Part shown: one piece after another, positions 14,116 through 26,223 of the stretch
Position numbering within the stretch: the stretch's first letter is position 1
Layout: each line of letters opens with the position of its first letter
DNA from: Acanthacorydalis orientalis
Lineage: Eukaryota; Arthropoda; Insecta; Megaloptera; Corydalidae
DNA length: 64,000 nucleotides
Reading direction: 5' to 3'
Assembly: GCA_034766995.1 (NCBI GenBank)
Contig: CM068323.1
Location: 19,694,612-19,758,611, forward strand
Made by a program: the position numbers and the translations under genes
Notes under the pieces: model-generated
The model's input: the letters and a program-made list of their open reading frames with translations, nothing else
What the model was told of the DNA's origin: nothing
The model's database searches: none

Positions 14116-17100
14116 TTTAATAATAAATGTATATGCTGCAACAGAATGTTACATGACTCTTATATTAGTCATTAAATAATTACAAACTATCAAAGGTACT
14201 CTTGTTTTTTAAACTTTAAACGTATGGCAATGTAGATTTTTTAATAAAAACGTTCATTTTTAAAGGCTCTTTTTAAAATTTTTGTATTGTATGATTTTTT
14301 TGACGCATATACTTTCTTTAATTCATTATCAATATAATATTTATAAACATCGAACTAATTCTGTATTAATTTTGTGGAAAAATGGTAGTGTTTTGTTTAA
14401 AAAAATTTTAAACATTTTCTTAGATTTGATCGCAAAGTCGATAGGTACAAATTATTTTTCTTGATCAATTTTCCATGTTATGTTGCTAGTTTATTAAAAA
14501 GATTACATACAGGGAATCATTAGTATAAAATTGTTTTCTTTTTAACGAAATAAATAATTTTACTAGCTCCTGACAGTATATTTATCTGTGTATTGTAAAT
14601 TGACTGTCTGTAAAGAATTATCTCTGTAATAAACAAATCTGTGTATTGTAAATTGACTCTCCGCAAAGAATCATCTCTGTAATAAACAAATTAAGAGGTA
14701 TAATAAAGTTGATTATAGAGAAGTTTTACTTTATATACATATATTGTCTTTACTAGTTATTCTTCGTTACTTATTATTACAGATTAAAAAAGAAAGTGAA
14801 ACTGAATTAAATCTTTTACACATGCTTTTTAATAATTTGATATATATGTAACAAAAATTAATCTTTTTATAACCGTTGTAAAATGAGAACAATGTTCTTC
14901 TAGGTCCAATCTTAATTCAATTCTATTTATACAAAATTCGCCTCACGACACAATTGACATTAAGAACTTCTAACTGTGACCGACAGGAACTAAACGTATG
15001 TCAATATGAACAATAAAAATTTGTATTATGCAGATAAAAGCATTCATAATTACTCAATTTTTATAATGTTATAAATATCACGACGTGTCATAAAGTAAAA
15101 CAGTTTTTTTGACCGCACGCGACTTAAATACTTATACAAAGGTATAGATTTCATAACGGTCGCTCGATTTGAATAGGGGCAAGTGTGATTACTGTTCGTT
15201 GTAAAGTGAATTTAAAAAAGTAAGTCTATTTATTAATATTCGTAATAAGGTATTTGAAAAAAACGAGTGTAAATCTGTGCGTTTCCAAAAAGACTGTTTT
15301 AAAATGTAATCAGAGTATTATAATTTAAATAAGCGTTGCAACATAAGTAATTAAGTACTAATTTAAAGGAAAAAACACTTTTTCTATTTAATTTAAAAAA
15401 TATAATATTACTCCATTTATTAAAATTTACATACATTTTTCGTTAATTATTTTATTTATATTTCTAATACATACACAATATTTTGTAATTTGTATTTCTC
15501 AAATAGATGATATTTTTGTTAGAGTGTGTAGTTAATTTCTTTAAGAAATTTAATTTGTGCAAGCCTGAATAAATATGGAATTTAATTATTATATATAGTC
15601 GATCGAGCAGACCGTAACATATTTGCAATTATTTTCAAAGTGCGCGTGTTTTTTGCATTTTTTAATAAATCGTTAAAAGAATCCATCACTGTCAGTTATG
15701 TAAAAATCCGCATGGAATTTATAAGTACACGTGTACACACATATTTGGTCTCTAGTTTAAATTTATATCAAAAATGATAACAATAATGGAACACGATTCT
15801 ATTTAGGGAGAAAGCGCCAACGCAAAACGTATTCTACAATACGTATACTCACGTACACACACACGTTCATAAAGAAATGAACGCATTATATATTATGTAT
15901 GTTGAATGTAATAGTTAAGCTCACTGGAGCATTTCAATTTTCTGTAGGCTGATGGTAATTAGATTATGTGCACATACATATAACAATAAATAGACGCATA
16001 TTTAAGTAATGTTCAAATATACATGAAACATGAAATAGAGCTTAACGATTGTGCCTTGGGTAGGTATGTCAAGTTGTCAAGTTGAACACGTTCCATTTTT
16101 TATTTCACTATTTCGAACATTACACTATTGGTAATAATTCATAAAAAGAATCGTTGCTGATATATAAAAACGTCCTCGAAATTCTTATTTCATAAGTTAA
16201 TATCTGATACAACACAATTTCATGCTCTTATGATTTAATGAGGTGTGCAAAACATTCGACAATTACTTTCGCTATCAGGACTCATTCTAATTTATCTGTT
16301 TCACGATTCTCTGTTCGAAATTCAACACAACGCCCGTTGTAATTGTGGCGGTGTGTACCGAACAATTCTTTGATATGATGATTTTATTTAATAATACACA
16401 TGTGTGAAAGATATACAAGCTGTATGCAGATATTCTTGTATTTACGTTATAATTTTGATTTATAAATTTTGAGATAAGTTTTTTTCTTTATTATACAAAT
16501 ACTTTATGGAGCAATTTGATTGTTATGGAATTACAAAATATATGGATTATCAAATTTGAAATTTTATTATTTTGAGTATTTTACATTTATAAATATAAAA
16601 ATTTATCCAAGAAACATTTTTTCCAATTAAATAATAATAGAATGTATGAAAATTATTATTAATTGCAAATTTAAAACTAGGACACAATTTAGAAATCGTA
16701 CACAATTTTTGTAATCAAAACATATTATGAAATTTAAAAAGAGTATATATTTATTTACTGAAGACTATTAAAAGGGTTATAAGGCGTGAGAAATTATAAT
16801 GTGTTATTATAATTTATAATAACTCAACGTTTTATAGATATATTTCCATTCTCTATTTCAGTACTCGTATGTTTGAAACGTATATGACATAATAAACATA
16901 TAAAATAATCTATGAATATTAAATTATATTCGGATACTTTCATTCAAATCATAATTATAGTATATTTTTTTTAAAGTCAAACGAGAGACAAGGTCACGGT
17001 TATATTTATTTCCTATTCAAGTACTGACATGTTTCAAACGAACTATTAATTAATTGTTAGAATTAACATAAAAAGTAAATATTGTTGCTTTTAAAAATGT

Positions 17101-17871
17101 TCAAATACTTTTTTAATATATAATATAATTTATGATAATCTATGATTTCAGCAAGTTTCTAATAGTGTAATTTATTTATTGATCAAATATAGTTCCTAGT
17201 TTGAGTAAATATCTGCCAATATGGAATTTATGGCCTAATTAATTATTATCAAATATTATATATATATATATATACACATACGCCTGTGTATGTGTGTAAT
17301 AAAACTAAATTTTAAAATAATTCATTATTTTCATATTTACATTCGTACATTCACTATAGTATTTACCTTTCCCTTTTAGAATTAATACTTAATTAACTAT
17401 TTCACTTTTTTCATAATTACTTTTACATTTAGCACAATAAACACTTTTTAATAGAATTTTTATCGGTTTTCTTTGCTACATTTATTTTTAAATTTATAGC
17501 TGAAACGTTTTTATATAACTAGTGTAAAAATGCTTGAAAGTCAAATAAAGGACAAGTATTTATCGAAAAAAGTAATTATTATTTTCAAAACGAATTATTT
17601 TTTTTAATAAATTTTATATTTTATAAAATCAGTGAAATATAATAGATAAATATAAATATATGAATATATAAGTGCGTGATTGTCGTAGATATAAATACAA
17701 TAAATATTAAAAAAAATAACTTGTGCTTTGTTGAGGATTTTAGATAAGATATGGAATATAATAAATAAAATGTAAAAGGCAGCCAGAGGCCTCTTCCTCA
17801 ATAGCTTATGTACGACACTCAACCTTGAACGCATAATTATATTTACGACATTCTTGTGATGAAAACTCTTT

Positions 17872-17943
<72 letters not shown>

Positions 17944-18253
17944 TGTGTAATATAATCCAGTCTCTTTTTCATACATAAATGTTCTAATATAGATATGCAA
18001 AGTATTTTATAATTTCGCTCTTAATCATTTTATTTTTTTAAAAGTAACTGATTTCAAACTTTCAAAACATTAAGTGTCAAAAAAAATTTTAATTAATATA
18101 AGCAATTTTTATAATATAATATTTATGCTAATTTTTATATAATTTGTGTATAAGATAGTAGTTTTTGGTTTTCCATACTTTTAAGTTACAGTTCATTAAT
18201 TTTTCATAAGTAATTAATTTGATTTCATAATTTATTATTACTAACAAAAATAC

Positions 18254-18298
<45 letters not shown>

Positions 18299-20086
18299 TA
18301 TGTATAATAATAACATTTAAATAATGAATTAACTTTTAATTCATATTAACAACTTGCACTTATTTGAATGAAATATGACATAAAACATTTAATTTTCTAT
18401 ATTCATTCTGTTGTGTATTTTTTTGCTTTGAAACGTGAATAAAATATTTATTGAATTATTCAATAAGAAAAGTCGTCAAAAGAATGTCTTAATTTATGTG
18501 ACAAAAAATATTGTGTTTTAAATATCAATTAAAATTATTGCATAGAAATCATAATTAAATTTTAAGTATAACCGATCATGTATGAAATACTTTTTTAAAG
18601 TAATGTAAAAATATTAATTTGTATATAAATACGTATATAACGCGTGTATATAAAGTGATTTATTTGTATAGTTTACAATTTTCTATTAATTTTATTATAA
18701 TACAGAAACTTTGTGTGGCGTGTAATTAGCAATTAAAAATAAAAGTAGTGAATCTTTTAAAATTTTGTGTAGTCACTTAGTAATAAATTTAAATGATTTT
18801 CTTTTTGTTTTTCTTATAAATATTTATGTATTTAAATTACATGTATATAAACTAATTTACTGAAAATAATGTTTCAAAGTGTTATATATTTATAATGAAA
18901 TCAAATTGAATCTTACAATCAATTTCAGGTTTTGTCGTTGTTTGTAAATTCGACTCTAATTACATTATTAATTCTGGAATATTTTATTACACATTCAAGT
19001 TATTAATAAACGGAGTAAATTTTACATTTCTTGTATATACATATATTAATTACTTTTTGTAACCTTTTCTAAGTATCAACAGTAGTAAGTTCAAATGTTT
19101 AACTGAATATTTAGTCTCGTAAAAGTTGTTTACAATGTAATACAATAAGCTTTAAAATATAAATCACTGTAATTGAGCGTATAAATCAAATTAATTAATA
19201 AGTTAAGGTAATTTTTATATACTTTATCATATTGCTCAATCATAGTTTTCGTTCTCTTAGACCACTTCGAAATATTTCACATACTTTAAATTTTTAATTA
19301 AAAAAATTAAAAAAAAATCATTTATATACATATACTATGTGTGTCTATGTGGGAGTCTGGATGAATGCACACGAAGTCTTATTTAAAAATGAATAAAATG
19401 CTAATATAAAAGTATGCTACAAATTAATTAAAATTATGAAAAAAACTATAAAATCTATTCGTTAATTTTTTTTCTAATTTGAATATGGATTTACATTTTT
19501 TTATTTATTTAAATAAATTATTTACTAAATCCTTCTTTTCAATTCCTCTTAAAACATTTCATTTATCATTTACGATTGGTATAGATAAAAACAAGATATT
19601 GAGAACTGTTAAGAGGAAATAGTAAAAATACGTTTTCAAATAGTCTAACAAGAAGCTCTGTAAGAAGAACTCAATTTAAGGAATTGAGATTACATTTATT
19701 AAACTATTGTTTTTAGTAATAAATGCGATTTATTAAAATATAATTTAATAATAAGAAGTTTTTGTTTTACTTCCTTTAAAATACTTGCATTGTTCAAATG
19801 TTTATTTTATTTATAGATATTCCCTTTAAAAAGTAAATTAAGGATCCATTTGTAATAAAAGTTTGTGTCAATTTTAAAGTTTTCAGCTGTGAATATTAAT
19901 TTTTTTTTTTTTAAACAATGACTTTTTTATAATCGAATAAGGAACTAAGTTTAAATTTAAGTAAAATTCTTTAAATAATCAAAAGAAAAACTATATATCC
20001 ACTGAATTCGAAAATTGAAAATAATAAAGAATCGATTTTTCACTAAAAGACAATACAGATAACAAATAAACACTTACGAATTTCAT
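4627..20086 (-). CDS. Small secreted protein, 96 aa, four exons over 15.5 kb
   Basis: The coding exons, in transcript order, are 20078-20086, 9274-9421, 4790-4888 and 4627-4661. All junctions are GT-AG and the frame stays open to a TAA at 4627-4629, which gives 96 residues. Residues 1-17 ([17 protein letters not shown]) form a clear signal peptide with cleavage expected before Gln18. The mature part is rich in Gly, Phe, Pro and Ala, has a DPRQNTGPILFP stretch near residue 50 and a [14 protein letters not shown] block near residue 75, and ends in QRFF. It has no cysteine after the signal peptide, no transmembrane segment and no enzyme motif. This fits an extracellular or cuticle-associated peptide. 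I do not recognise a named family, and the function is unknown. A 10.6-kb first intron and a 4.4-kb second intron make it unusually extended for its size. Promoter and poly(A) signal are both present. Confidence 0.85.
4790..4888 (-). CDS. Exon 3 of the 96-aa secreted protein
   Basis: The acceptor ATATTACAG lies before 4888 and the donor GTAAAAG after 4790. The exon has 99 nt and keeps frame with both neighbours. It encodes the proline-rich part and the [10 protein letters not shown] block. Confidence 0.85.
5730..5960. other. Intronic GC-richer island with nested hairpins
   Basis: The island stands out in base composition from the AT-rich intron. It contains ACGTT/AACGT (5790-5803), TCCGACCTT/AAGGTCGGA (5807-5815 with 5857-5865), TTACAT/ATGTAA (5814-5819 with 5831-5836) inside the former, and TTTGCATC/GATGCAAA (5912-5919 with 5924-5931). 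A 36-codon minus-strand ORF (ATG near 5892) is too short to claim. It could be an enhancer, a structured RNA or an old insertion. Confidence 0.5.
7809..7856. repeat. (TA)n microsatellite, 48 bp
   Basis: Pure TA tract inside intron 2 of the 96-aa gene. Confidence 0.95.
8186..8243. repeat. (TA)n microsatellite, 58 bp
   Basis: Pure TA tract inside intron 2 of the 96-aa gene, about 1 kb downstream of exon 2 in the sense of transcription. Confidence 0.95.
9274..9421 (-). CDS. Exon 2 of the 96-aa secreted protein
   Basis: The acceptor CCTCTTTCAG precedes 9421 and the donor GTGAGTG follows 9274. The exon has 148 nt and carries most of the signal peptide plus the Gly/Phe-rich start of the mature chain. 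Its GC content is well above that of the flanking introns. Confidence 0.87.
9956..10009. repeat. (TA)n microsatellite, about 54 bp
   Basis: Pure TA tract, about 0.5 kb upstream of exon 2 of the 96-aa gene. Confidence 0.95.
11842..11887. repeat. (TA)n microsatellite, 46 bp
   Basis: Pure TA tract in the 10.6-kb first intron. It lies inside a 110-codon spurious frame. Confidence 0.95.
13394..13460 (+). pseudogene. tRNA-Glu-like relic
   Basis: A 67-nt segment begins TCACATA and ends with its exact complement TATGTGA, like a 7-bp acceptor stem. TGGTCTAGTAGC matches the A box and D arm typical of tRNA-Glu, and GATTCGACTTC is two changes from the B-box consensus. The anticodon arm pairs badly and the T-arm side is about 2 nt short, so it is not a working tRNA. 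It may be a decayed tRNA gene or the head of a tRNA-derived SINE. Confidence 0.5.
13789..13844. repeat. (TA)n followed by (GTAT)n
   Basis: About 42 bp of TA passes into three GTAT units on the right side. Confidence 0.93.
14061..14111. repeat. (TA)n microsatellite, 51 bp
   Basis: Pure TA tract about 230 bp from the previous one. Confidence 0.95.
14584..14689. repeat. Tandem duplication, 2 x 53 bp
   Basis: Unit 1 (14584-14636) and unit 2 (14637-14689) differ at four positions, and three of those are T-to-C changes from unit 1 to unit 2. Each unit contains an AATAAA. The duplication is intronic and recent. Confidence 0.85.
17880..17940. repeat. (TA)n microsatellite, 61 bp
   Basis: Pure TA tract that gives rise to two overlapping spurious minus-strand frames. 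Confidence 0.95.
18250..18295. repeat. (TACA)n then (TA)n
   Basis: Four TACA-type units lead into about 30 bp of TA. Confidence 0.92.
20078..20086 (-). CDS. Exon 1 (9 coding nt) of the 96-aa secreted protein
   Basis: ATGAAATTC encodes MKF and is followed directly by the strong donor GTAAGTG. The exon joins in phase 0 to the signal-peptide codons of exon 2. The promoter lies 120-150 bp upstream, which supports this start. Confidence 0.8.
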
Positions 20087-20201
20087 TTTGATGGATAGTT
20101 AAATAAATCCCACACGTCACAAAAAAAATAATTAAGAACAATTGTCAGTAAGACAAAAGATGTTACACACACTGAGTTATCAGTTGAACGGAAGAACTTA
20201 C

Positions 20202-20298
20202 ACTGACAATATATAGTCGCACACCATTTTATAGTTCATGTATTGGAGGGCATTTGATCGTAGACAGGCGCTTTGGCCCCGACAATATAGAGAGAGAG
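20202..20298 (-). promoter_or_regulatory. TATA/Inr core promoter with GAGA tract
   Basis: On the minus strand TATAAAA lies at 20227-20233 and an arthropod initiator TCAGT at 20202-20206, with its A at 20204. That is 29 bp downstream of the first T of the TATA box, the expected spacing. A GAGAGAGAG tract, which could bind a GAGA-type factor, lies 86-94 bp upstream of the predicted start. The promoter feeds the 5' UTR of the 96-aa secreted-protein gene. Confidence 0.75.
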
Positions 20299-20413
20299 TA
20301 TGTCAGTAGTGTGTTTAAAGTGGAGTGTCCAGCCAGCATCCTTCAATCAAGGACCCTATGCGATATGGTGACTACACGAAATGCACTATTTGTTAATTAA
20401 TGTACAGATAAAC

Positions 20414-20416
<3 letters not shown>

Positions 20417-20462
<46 letters not shown>
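20417..20462. repeat. (TA)n microsatellite, 46 bp
   Basis: Pure TA tract about 190 bp upstream of the secreted-protein TATA box. Confidence 0.95.
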
Positions 20463-20463
<1 letters not shown>

Positions 20464-22610
20464 GTATGCATGTAAACATCGTTATATGCATTTATTTGAT
20501 CTCATTTATAATTTGGGGTTCTTTCTATTTTTCAATTGAATTTACCTTTATGGCAATGAATCGAGAATGTGCAGTGTGTCAGGTGGATGAAATTGAGGCT
20601 GAGGTCTTAACTCGTTATTATGTACTTTGATCTGTTAATAAGCTACTCTGCACAGCCTGTCAATGATTCATTCGCGGCACTTTTCGAGACCATGAAATCG
20701 GCGATTGACCGATGTGACGAGAGGTCAAACAATATATTTTTTTTTGATAAATGTACTCATATTTTTCAGTACGACCTCCTGTCTCGGAACAACCTGTCAT
20801 CATTAATTATGTATAATATTCGATGAATATAGGAAGTACATTCGTATAATTATACACAAAAATATGATATTTGTATGTTTTTTTGAGAGATTTAATTATT
20901 TAACATTTATATATATGACTTGTCTGTGAATTATAAAATATTTAAATATCAACTTTTTTTAATATTGATAGTAGAACAAAATTTAAAAAGCAATTATAAA
21001 CTTATTTAAATAATTTATTTTTCATTGAAGGTAGTTAAAATAAAGAATTATATCTTTCAATAAAAACTATTATATTTTATATTGATTTTTCGTAAAAATA
21101 TGTACAATAATAATATGAACTCTTAAAAGTATCAAAAAATAAGAAATTTTAATCAATCTGCATAGTTTAAAATTTCATATCAGTGTATATTTTTATAAAC
21201 TTTATACTAAATAAATACACTAACTTTTAAAATATTGCTTCTCTGGTATAAAGTTATATTATTTGGTTCACTACCAAAATTGTTTTAAAATTTATATTTA
21301 AAAAATAATCATTCAAAAAGTTATTACAAAAATAACTAGAAAGTTGAGAAAAAATATATTTTTTATTAAGAAAAAACGTTCTGTAGATAAACCTTGCACA
21401 GAACAAAAAATAACTCGTCTTTTTCTAATATCATTAAAAGTTTAGCTTTAGTACTTTTCTTACATTCAACAACAATTATATTATAAACATAAGTCAAGAA
21501 TTGTACGAAATATATTCAGTTTTAATTTTTTCATAGAAAAGAATATTTTTTATGACTTAATCCAGGCATTTAAGATAATCCTCACCTAACGACGATGTGT
21601 AAATCAAGTATACAATTTAAACATTGATTACTAACTTATTTTTTAAATTACTCAATATGATTGCATTAAAATGTATTATTGATTTTGAAACGTAAATTAA
21701 TATGAAAAGTATCTATAAATCACTTATTAATATAGTTTCAATTGGTGCTTTATGCCACATTAAATATAAAAATTACAAATATATATATATATATATAATA
21801 TGTCTTTTATAATATTTGCAAATAGTTTCATAATAAAATAAATTAATTCAAAAACCCTTGAATCGTTTCTGTTGCAATTCACCAATGTATCGGAATAATA
21901 ATGATTTATGAAATGTAGTTGACGTAATGCATCGTCGTTACTTACATACAATTATTAATTTTTTTGTCGTTGAGGCATTTTTTTTATATTTAATGTTCGT
22001 ATCTGCAATATGATGTACAATTTAATATAATTTCAAGTGGCAATGAGAAAGCTATTATCTACTTAATTATAAAAGTATTTAAATTCAAAGATGACAGAAC
22101 GGTTCAATTAAATTATACATCCGTCATTAATTAACATTGACCTTTTGAGTTTCTATTAGTTTCCTCATTGTTCGTGCAATTATTCAATTTTACACACCTC
22201 CTTATTTTACTCAATAACACACACACACACATGTATATATATATATATATATGGTAGTGAATGTTGAAAATATTCCAAGAAAAGCCTTAATGAATAAAAA
22301 ATGTTTCAGAAAATCAATAAAAACCAATGATTAATATTTTATTACATTATTATAATGCAATTTTGAAACACACTTTTAAATATTTTTCGAACGATAAATG
22401 CGTGACTGTAGGATATGGACGACCTTATTATTTTGTGAGAATATTGGCCTGGCTGAAGGTTAAAGTCGATGGAATAGGTAAGTAAATACTCATATGTACT
22501 TAAATTCATCATATATTAAGTTCATGGCAGGTTGAATATTTTTTCAAAGAAAACTTTTGATTCATATAATAATTTATTAAATTTTCAAGTACGTGTGAGA
22601 ATGTTACTTT

Positions 22611-22612
<2 letters not shown>

Positions 22613-22673
<61 letters not shown>
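22613..22673. repeat. (TA)n microsatellite, 61 bp
   Basis: Pure TA tract in the intergenic interval. Confidence 0.95.
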
Positions 22674-22680
<7 letters not shown>

Positions 22681-23715
22681 TTAGAATGGTTTCTAAAATA
22701 ATCAGTGAAGTATATCTCGGTTTGATTCTATTTTAGATGAAAATTTGTGCATAAAATTAACATTAAAAAATAACTATGTTAATATCTGATTTCTAAAAAA
22801 AACATTCTTTATTTTATTTTATTTTAATATTATATAAGGTTGCCTTATAATAAAAACAATTAAAAATGTGTCGATATTACGTCTACAATCTTTTCACTTG
22901 AAGGAAGACTTTTTTTAATGTTTTTGTTTAAATTTTTCTAAAGACTTTTCCCAGTCTCGTTATTTTCATAAATTGATGCTTTTTGTCTTCCCTGGAAATA
23001 TATAATTTATGAATTAATTCTTAAATGTTTTTGAAATAATTATTTTAAAAAAAAATAAAAGTATACGGAGTTAATTAGTAATGTAACAAATTTAAAAATA
23101 AACAAATAAGAATTTTTAAGATTTTAAGATTTTAGGTCTCTTTTAATGAAATTCGTTTATTTCAAATATTTTTTATTCGAATTAATATTTACATTACAGT
23201 ACATTATAATGCCATATTAATCAACACAGATAAAAAATGATTTGAATTTGGAAATGAAAATATTTAATCTATTCAATGTTTTTGAATTTTTTACAGCTTT
23301 CAGGATAGAATTCGTAAATAATTTTTTATAATTTTCAAGGAATTTACATTCTAATATTATTTTTTCTATCGAATTGTAATTCTATTTCAATGAAAAAATA
23401 GTTCTTTTAGAATAATATGAAAATACATTTATTTTTAATTGGTTCAAGAACTGTTAATGTTTAGTTTGTTGTACACTAATAAGTGAAGTCTGAGCGGAAG
23501 GTCGTAAATTCCAATTCGGTTCATGGGCGATTATCATGACTTTGATTATTATTTGACGGTTTTTATCTCCATTCAACTGTGGAATAAACTTTTTTACTTC
23601 AAACATCAATTTTTAATGTAAGTAAATTTAATCAAACGTTTATATGTTTTCTTATTCGTCTATTAATGGACAATTTCACTAATTATGAAGTAATGTGAAA
23701 TAAATTAAAGTTTAT

Positions 23716-23717
<2 letters not shown>

Positions 23718-23771
<54 letters not shown>
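23718..23771. repeat. (TA)n microsatellite, 54 bp
   Basis: Pure TA tract, about 280 bp left of the much longer tract at 24040. Confidence 0.95.
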
Positions 23772-23775
<4 letters not shown>

Positions 23776-24039
23776 AAGTAATTTTGATTGAAACGTTTTT
23801 TGTTTACATTTAATGGATTTACGTAAAAGTATATAAAATGTATTATGTCACTTTCTTATTAAGAACAAGAAAGTCGATAGTTTTATTTCAATATTTCTTA
23901 ATAATAACAGATGGACAATAAGGCAAATTTACTTTATGACTTAAGTTATACAGGTGAGATGATGTTTCTCATTTAAATAAGTACTGATGAGAGTTTCGCT
24001 TACTATTTTGAAATAAAATAGTTTTAGATTTACAGTAAT

Positions 24040-24207
<168 letters not shown>

Positions 24208-24505
24208 ACATTCACAGATTACACATGCAAACATATGTGGCGTGTATGTGTAATACATGAAAATTTACGCATAGATTTATTGGTTCTACACAAGTGAATG
24301 TATTTGTGTGTTTATAAATAATTTCTTGCTTTATTATACCAGCGTAACAAAACCACTTTGATATTAATTTACATAAATTCCATTTATGTTAATATGAGCG
24401 TATATGTTTATTGGCTGGAATAAAAATGCCAATATAATATTATTACATATTTAACAAAGAAAATAATATAACTATTTTCTTTTTATTTACTCTAAACTGC
24501 AATTG

Positions 24506-24507
<2 letters not shown>

Positions 24508-24550
<43 letters not shown>
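24508..24550. repeat. (TA)n microsatellite, 43 bp
   Basis: Pure TA tract about 345 bp upstream of the SRP19 start codon. Confidence 0.95.
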
Positions 24551-24553
<3 letters not shown>

Positions 24554-24895
24554 TACACCCCCATATAGTGATGTACTGCATTATAATAACCAGGTAAGTT
24601 TGTTATATGAGGGTTAGTATATATGTATATGGTTTAATGAAAGTATTCATTAATTAATAATTACACTGATTTTTATTTTTAATAAATATTTACTTTGATA
24701 TTCAATTGTGAATTTAAATTCAACAATCAAATGGATTGTTGGTTTTAAATCTGGTTATATTTCATTTCTTGATATTGGATATAACATGAACATATATTTT
24801 AGTATGCTTGCTTATACCTTGCCTGGTTCTTTTTTGCAAGTGGTTAATTGTATTGTTATTATTTTTGAAAATATCAATATAAAACCATTGTATAA

Positions 24896-25677
24896 ATGGC
24901 TGGAACTGGAACAGCTTTAAGATCATGGAATGATAATTTAGAACATGCTGATAAAGAACGGTTAGTATTTCATATATTAATAACATATGCTACGGTTTTA
25001 ATATCGAAATATTATTATTTTTATTACAGTACAATACTTTTAATACAGATTTATTGCTTAAGATTATTTTAATTTCGTGTATTCAGTCTTTTCAGCATTA
25101 GTTTTAGTTAAATGCCATTAGTATTGAGTTGAGGTTATGTTTTTGTATGCTAATGGTAATGATGGTAATCAATAAAATGTTTTAAGTTTTTGAGCTTTTC
25201 TTGCATTTGTAGATCATTGTAATAAAAATAATTCCGTGAAGTGAGTAAATAATTTTTAATATGTTTATATTTTTCTATGACTACTCTTAACTTTATTATA
25301 GTTGGGTTTGTATATATCCTGCTTACATCAATAGTAAAAGAACATTAGCTCAAGGTAGAAAAATACCCAAGGACAAATGTGTTGAGAACCCAACACATCA
25401 GGAGATTCGTGATGTGATTGCAGATGCAAATTTAAATGTATTCGTTGAAAATAAACAATATAGCCGTGAACGAAGTAAAGAATTATTGTACAGAGGACGT
25501 ATTAGAGTACAATTGAAAAGGAACGATGGCACTGTTCTCAATCCGCTGTTTCCGACTAGAGAAAGTGTTATGTTGTATGTAGCCGACAAGATACCGAAAT
25601 TGAAATCGAGACAAACTAAACCTTCTGAACAACAACATTCTGGCAAAGGAAAAGGGAAAGGAAAAGGCAGACGATAA
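24896..25677 (+). CDS. SRP19: Signal recognition particle 19 kDa protein
   Basis: The exons are 24896-24960 and 25302-25677, with a GT-AG intron of 341 bp that splits an Arg codon. The product has 146 residues, the usual SRP19 length. The family signature WVCIYPAYINSKRTLAQGRK starts right after the junction, followed by IPKDKCVENPT, LNVFVENKQYSRE, and YRGRIRVQLK with LFPTRESVMLY. The C-terminus is a basic GKGKGKGKGRR tail. SRP19 binds helices 6 and 8 of SRP RNA and promotes SRP54 binding, so it acts in co-translational targeting to the ER. The start is the ATG after ATAA, with alanine second. An AATAAA lies at 25761-25766. This is a single-copy housekeeping gene, unrelated in function to its neighbours, and the identification is firm. 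Confidence 0.96.
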
Positions 25678-25760
25678 ATATGGAAAATATATATAGTTCT
25701 TTTTTTAAATAATTATTGTAAATGTATATGTTATATACATTTTATATTAAATGAATGTCA

Positions 25761-25766
25761 AATAAA
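25761..25766 (+). terminator. SRP19 poly(A) signal
   Basis: AATAAA lies 84 nt past the SRP19 stop codon in an A/T-rich 3' UTR. Confidence 0.6.
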
Positions 25767-25858
25767 TTAAAAGAAAATTAAATAATTTAGTATTGCATTG
25801 TATTGTAATCTAATGTTACATTTAATTGTCTCTATTTGGATCAATCAATGAAAAACTA

Positions 25859-26223
25859 ATTTATATGTTGTTATAAAATTATTTTTTTGAAATATATGAA
25901 AAAATGTGTTTATACTTATACATATTTTTGATAGAAACAAATTCGTATTTTTATATTTTATTGTATTATAAACAAATGTTTGGTTGTATATTAATATAAT
26001 TATTATTACTGAATGTACATCTTTATGTAATAATGTATATAACAAATGTATTTGTTGTTTTAACATTATTTTTTTTAAATAAATGAAGAATTGTGTTGGT
26101 ACTCAGAAGCAAATTAGTATTATTTTCATATTTTATCTTGTCACAAACAAATTGTTGATTGCATATTAATATAATAATAATTACTAAATGTATGTCTTTA
26201 TGTAAAAGAACATTTAACAACAG
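25859..26223. repeat. Diverged tandem duplication, about 2 x 185 bp
   Basis: The segment from about 25859 to 26045 is repeated, with substitutions and small indels, from about 26046 to 26223. Shared landmarks include the TTGTTGT start, the poly-T run with ATGAA, the CAAACAAAT block, TATTAATATAAT and CTTTATGTAA. Similar minus-strand frames in both copies reflect the duplication and not a protein. It lies just 3' of SRP19. Confidence 0.65.

Larger units (their letters stand above)
9422..20077 (-). other. Intron 1 of the 96-aa gene (10.6 kb)
   Basis: This long first intron holds (TA)n tracts at 9956-10009, 11842-11887, 13789-13844, 14061-14111, 17880-17940 and 18250-18295, a tRNA-Glu-like relic at 13394-13460, a 53-bp tandem duplication at 14584-14689, and a small hairpin ACAACG/CGTTGT at 16327-16340. 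I saw no other exon. The ORFs at 10534, 11728, 14282 and 17604 lack coding character. Confidence 0.75.

Noticed and set aside
23470..23530. Possible tRNA-like segment (GAGCGG and ATTCGGTTC)
   Set aside because: A and B boxes are weak and no acceptor stem pairs.
25398..25646. 82-codon minus-strand frame
   Set aside because: It is antisense to the conserved second exon of SRP19.
25845..26220. Two similar minus-strand frames that look like a protein pair
   Set aside because: The similarity comes from a non-coding tandem duplication. The products are simple and AT-codon-driven.
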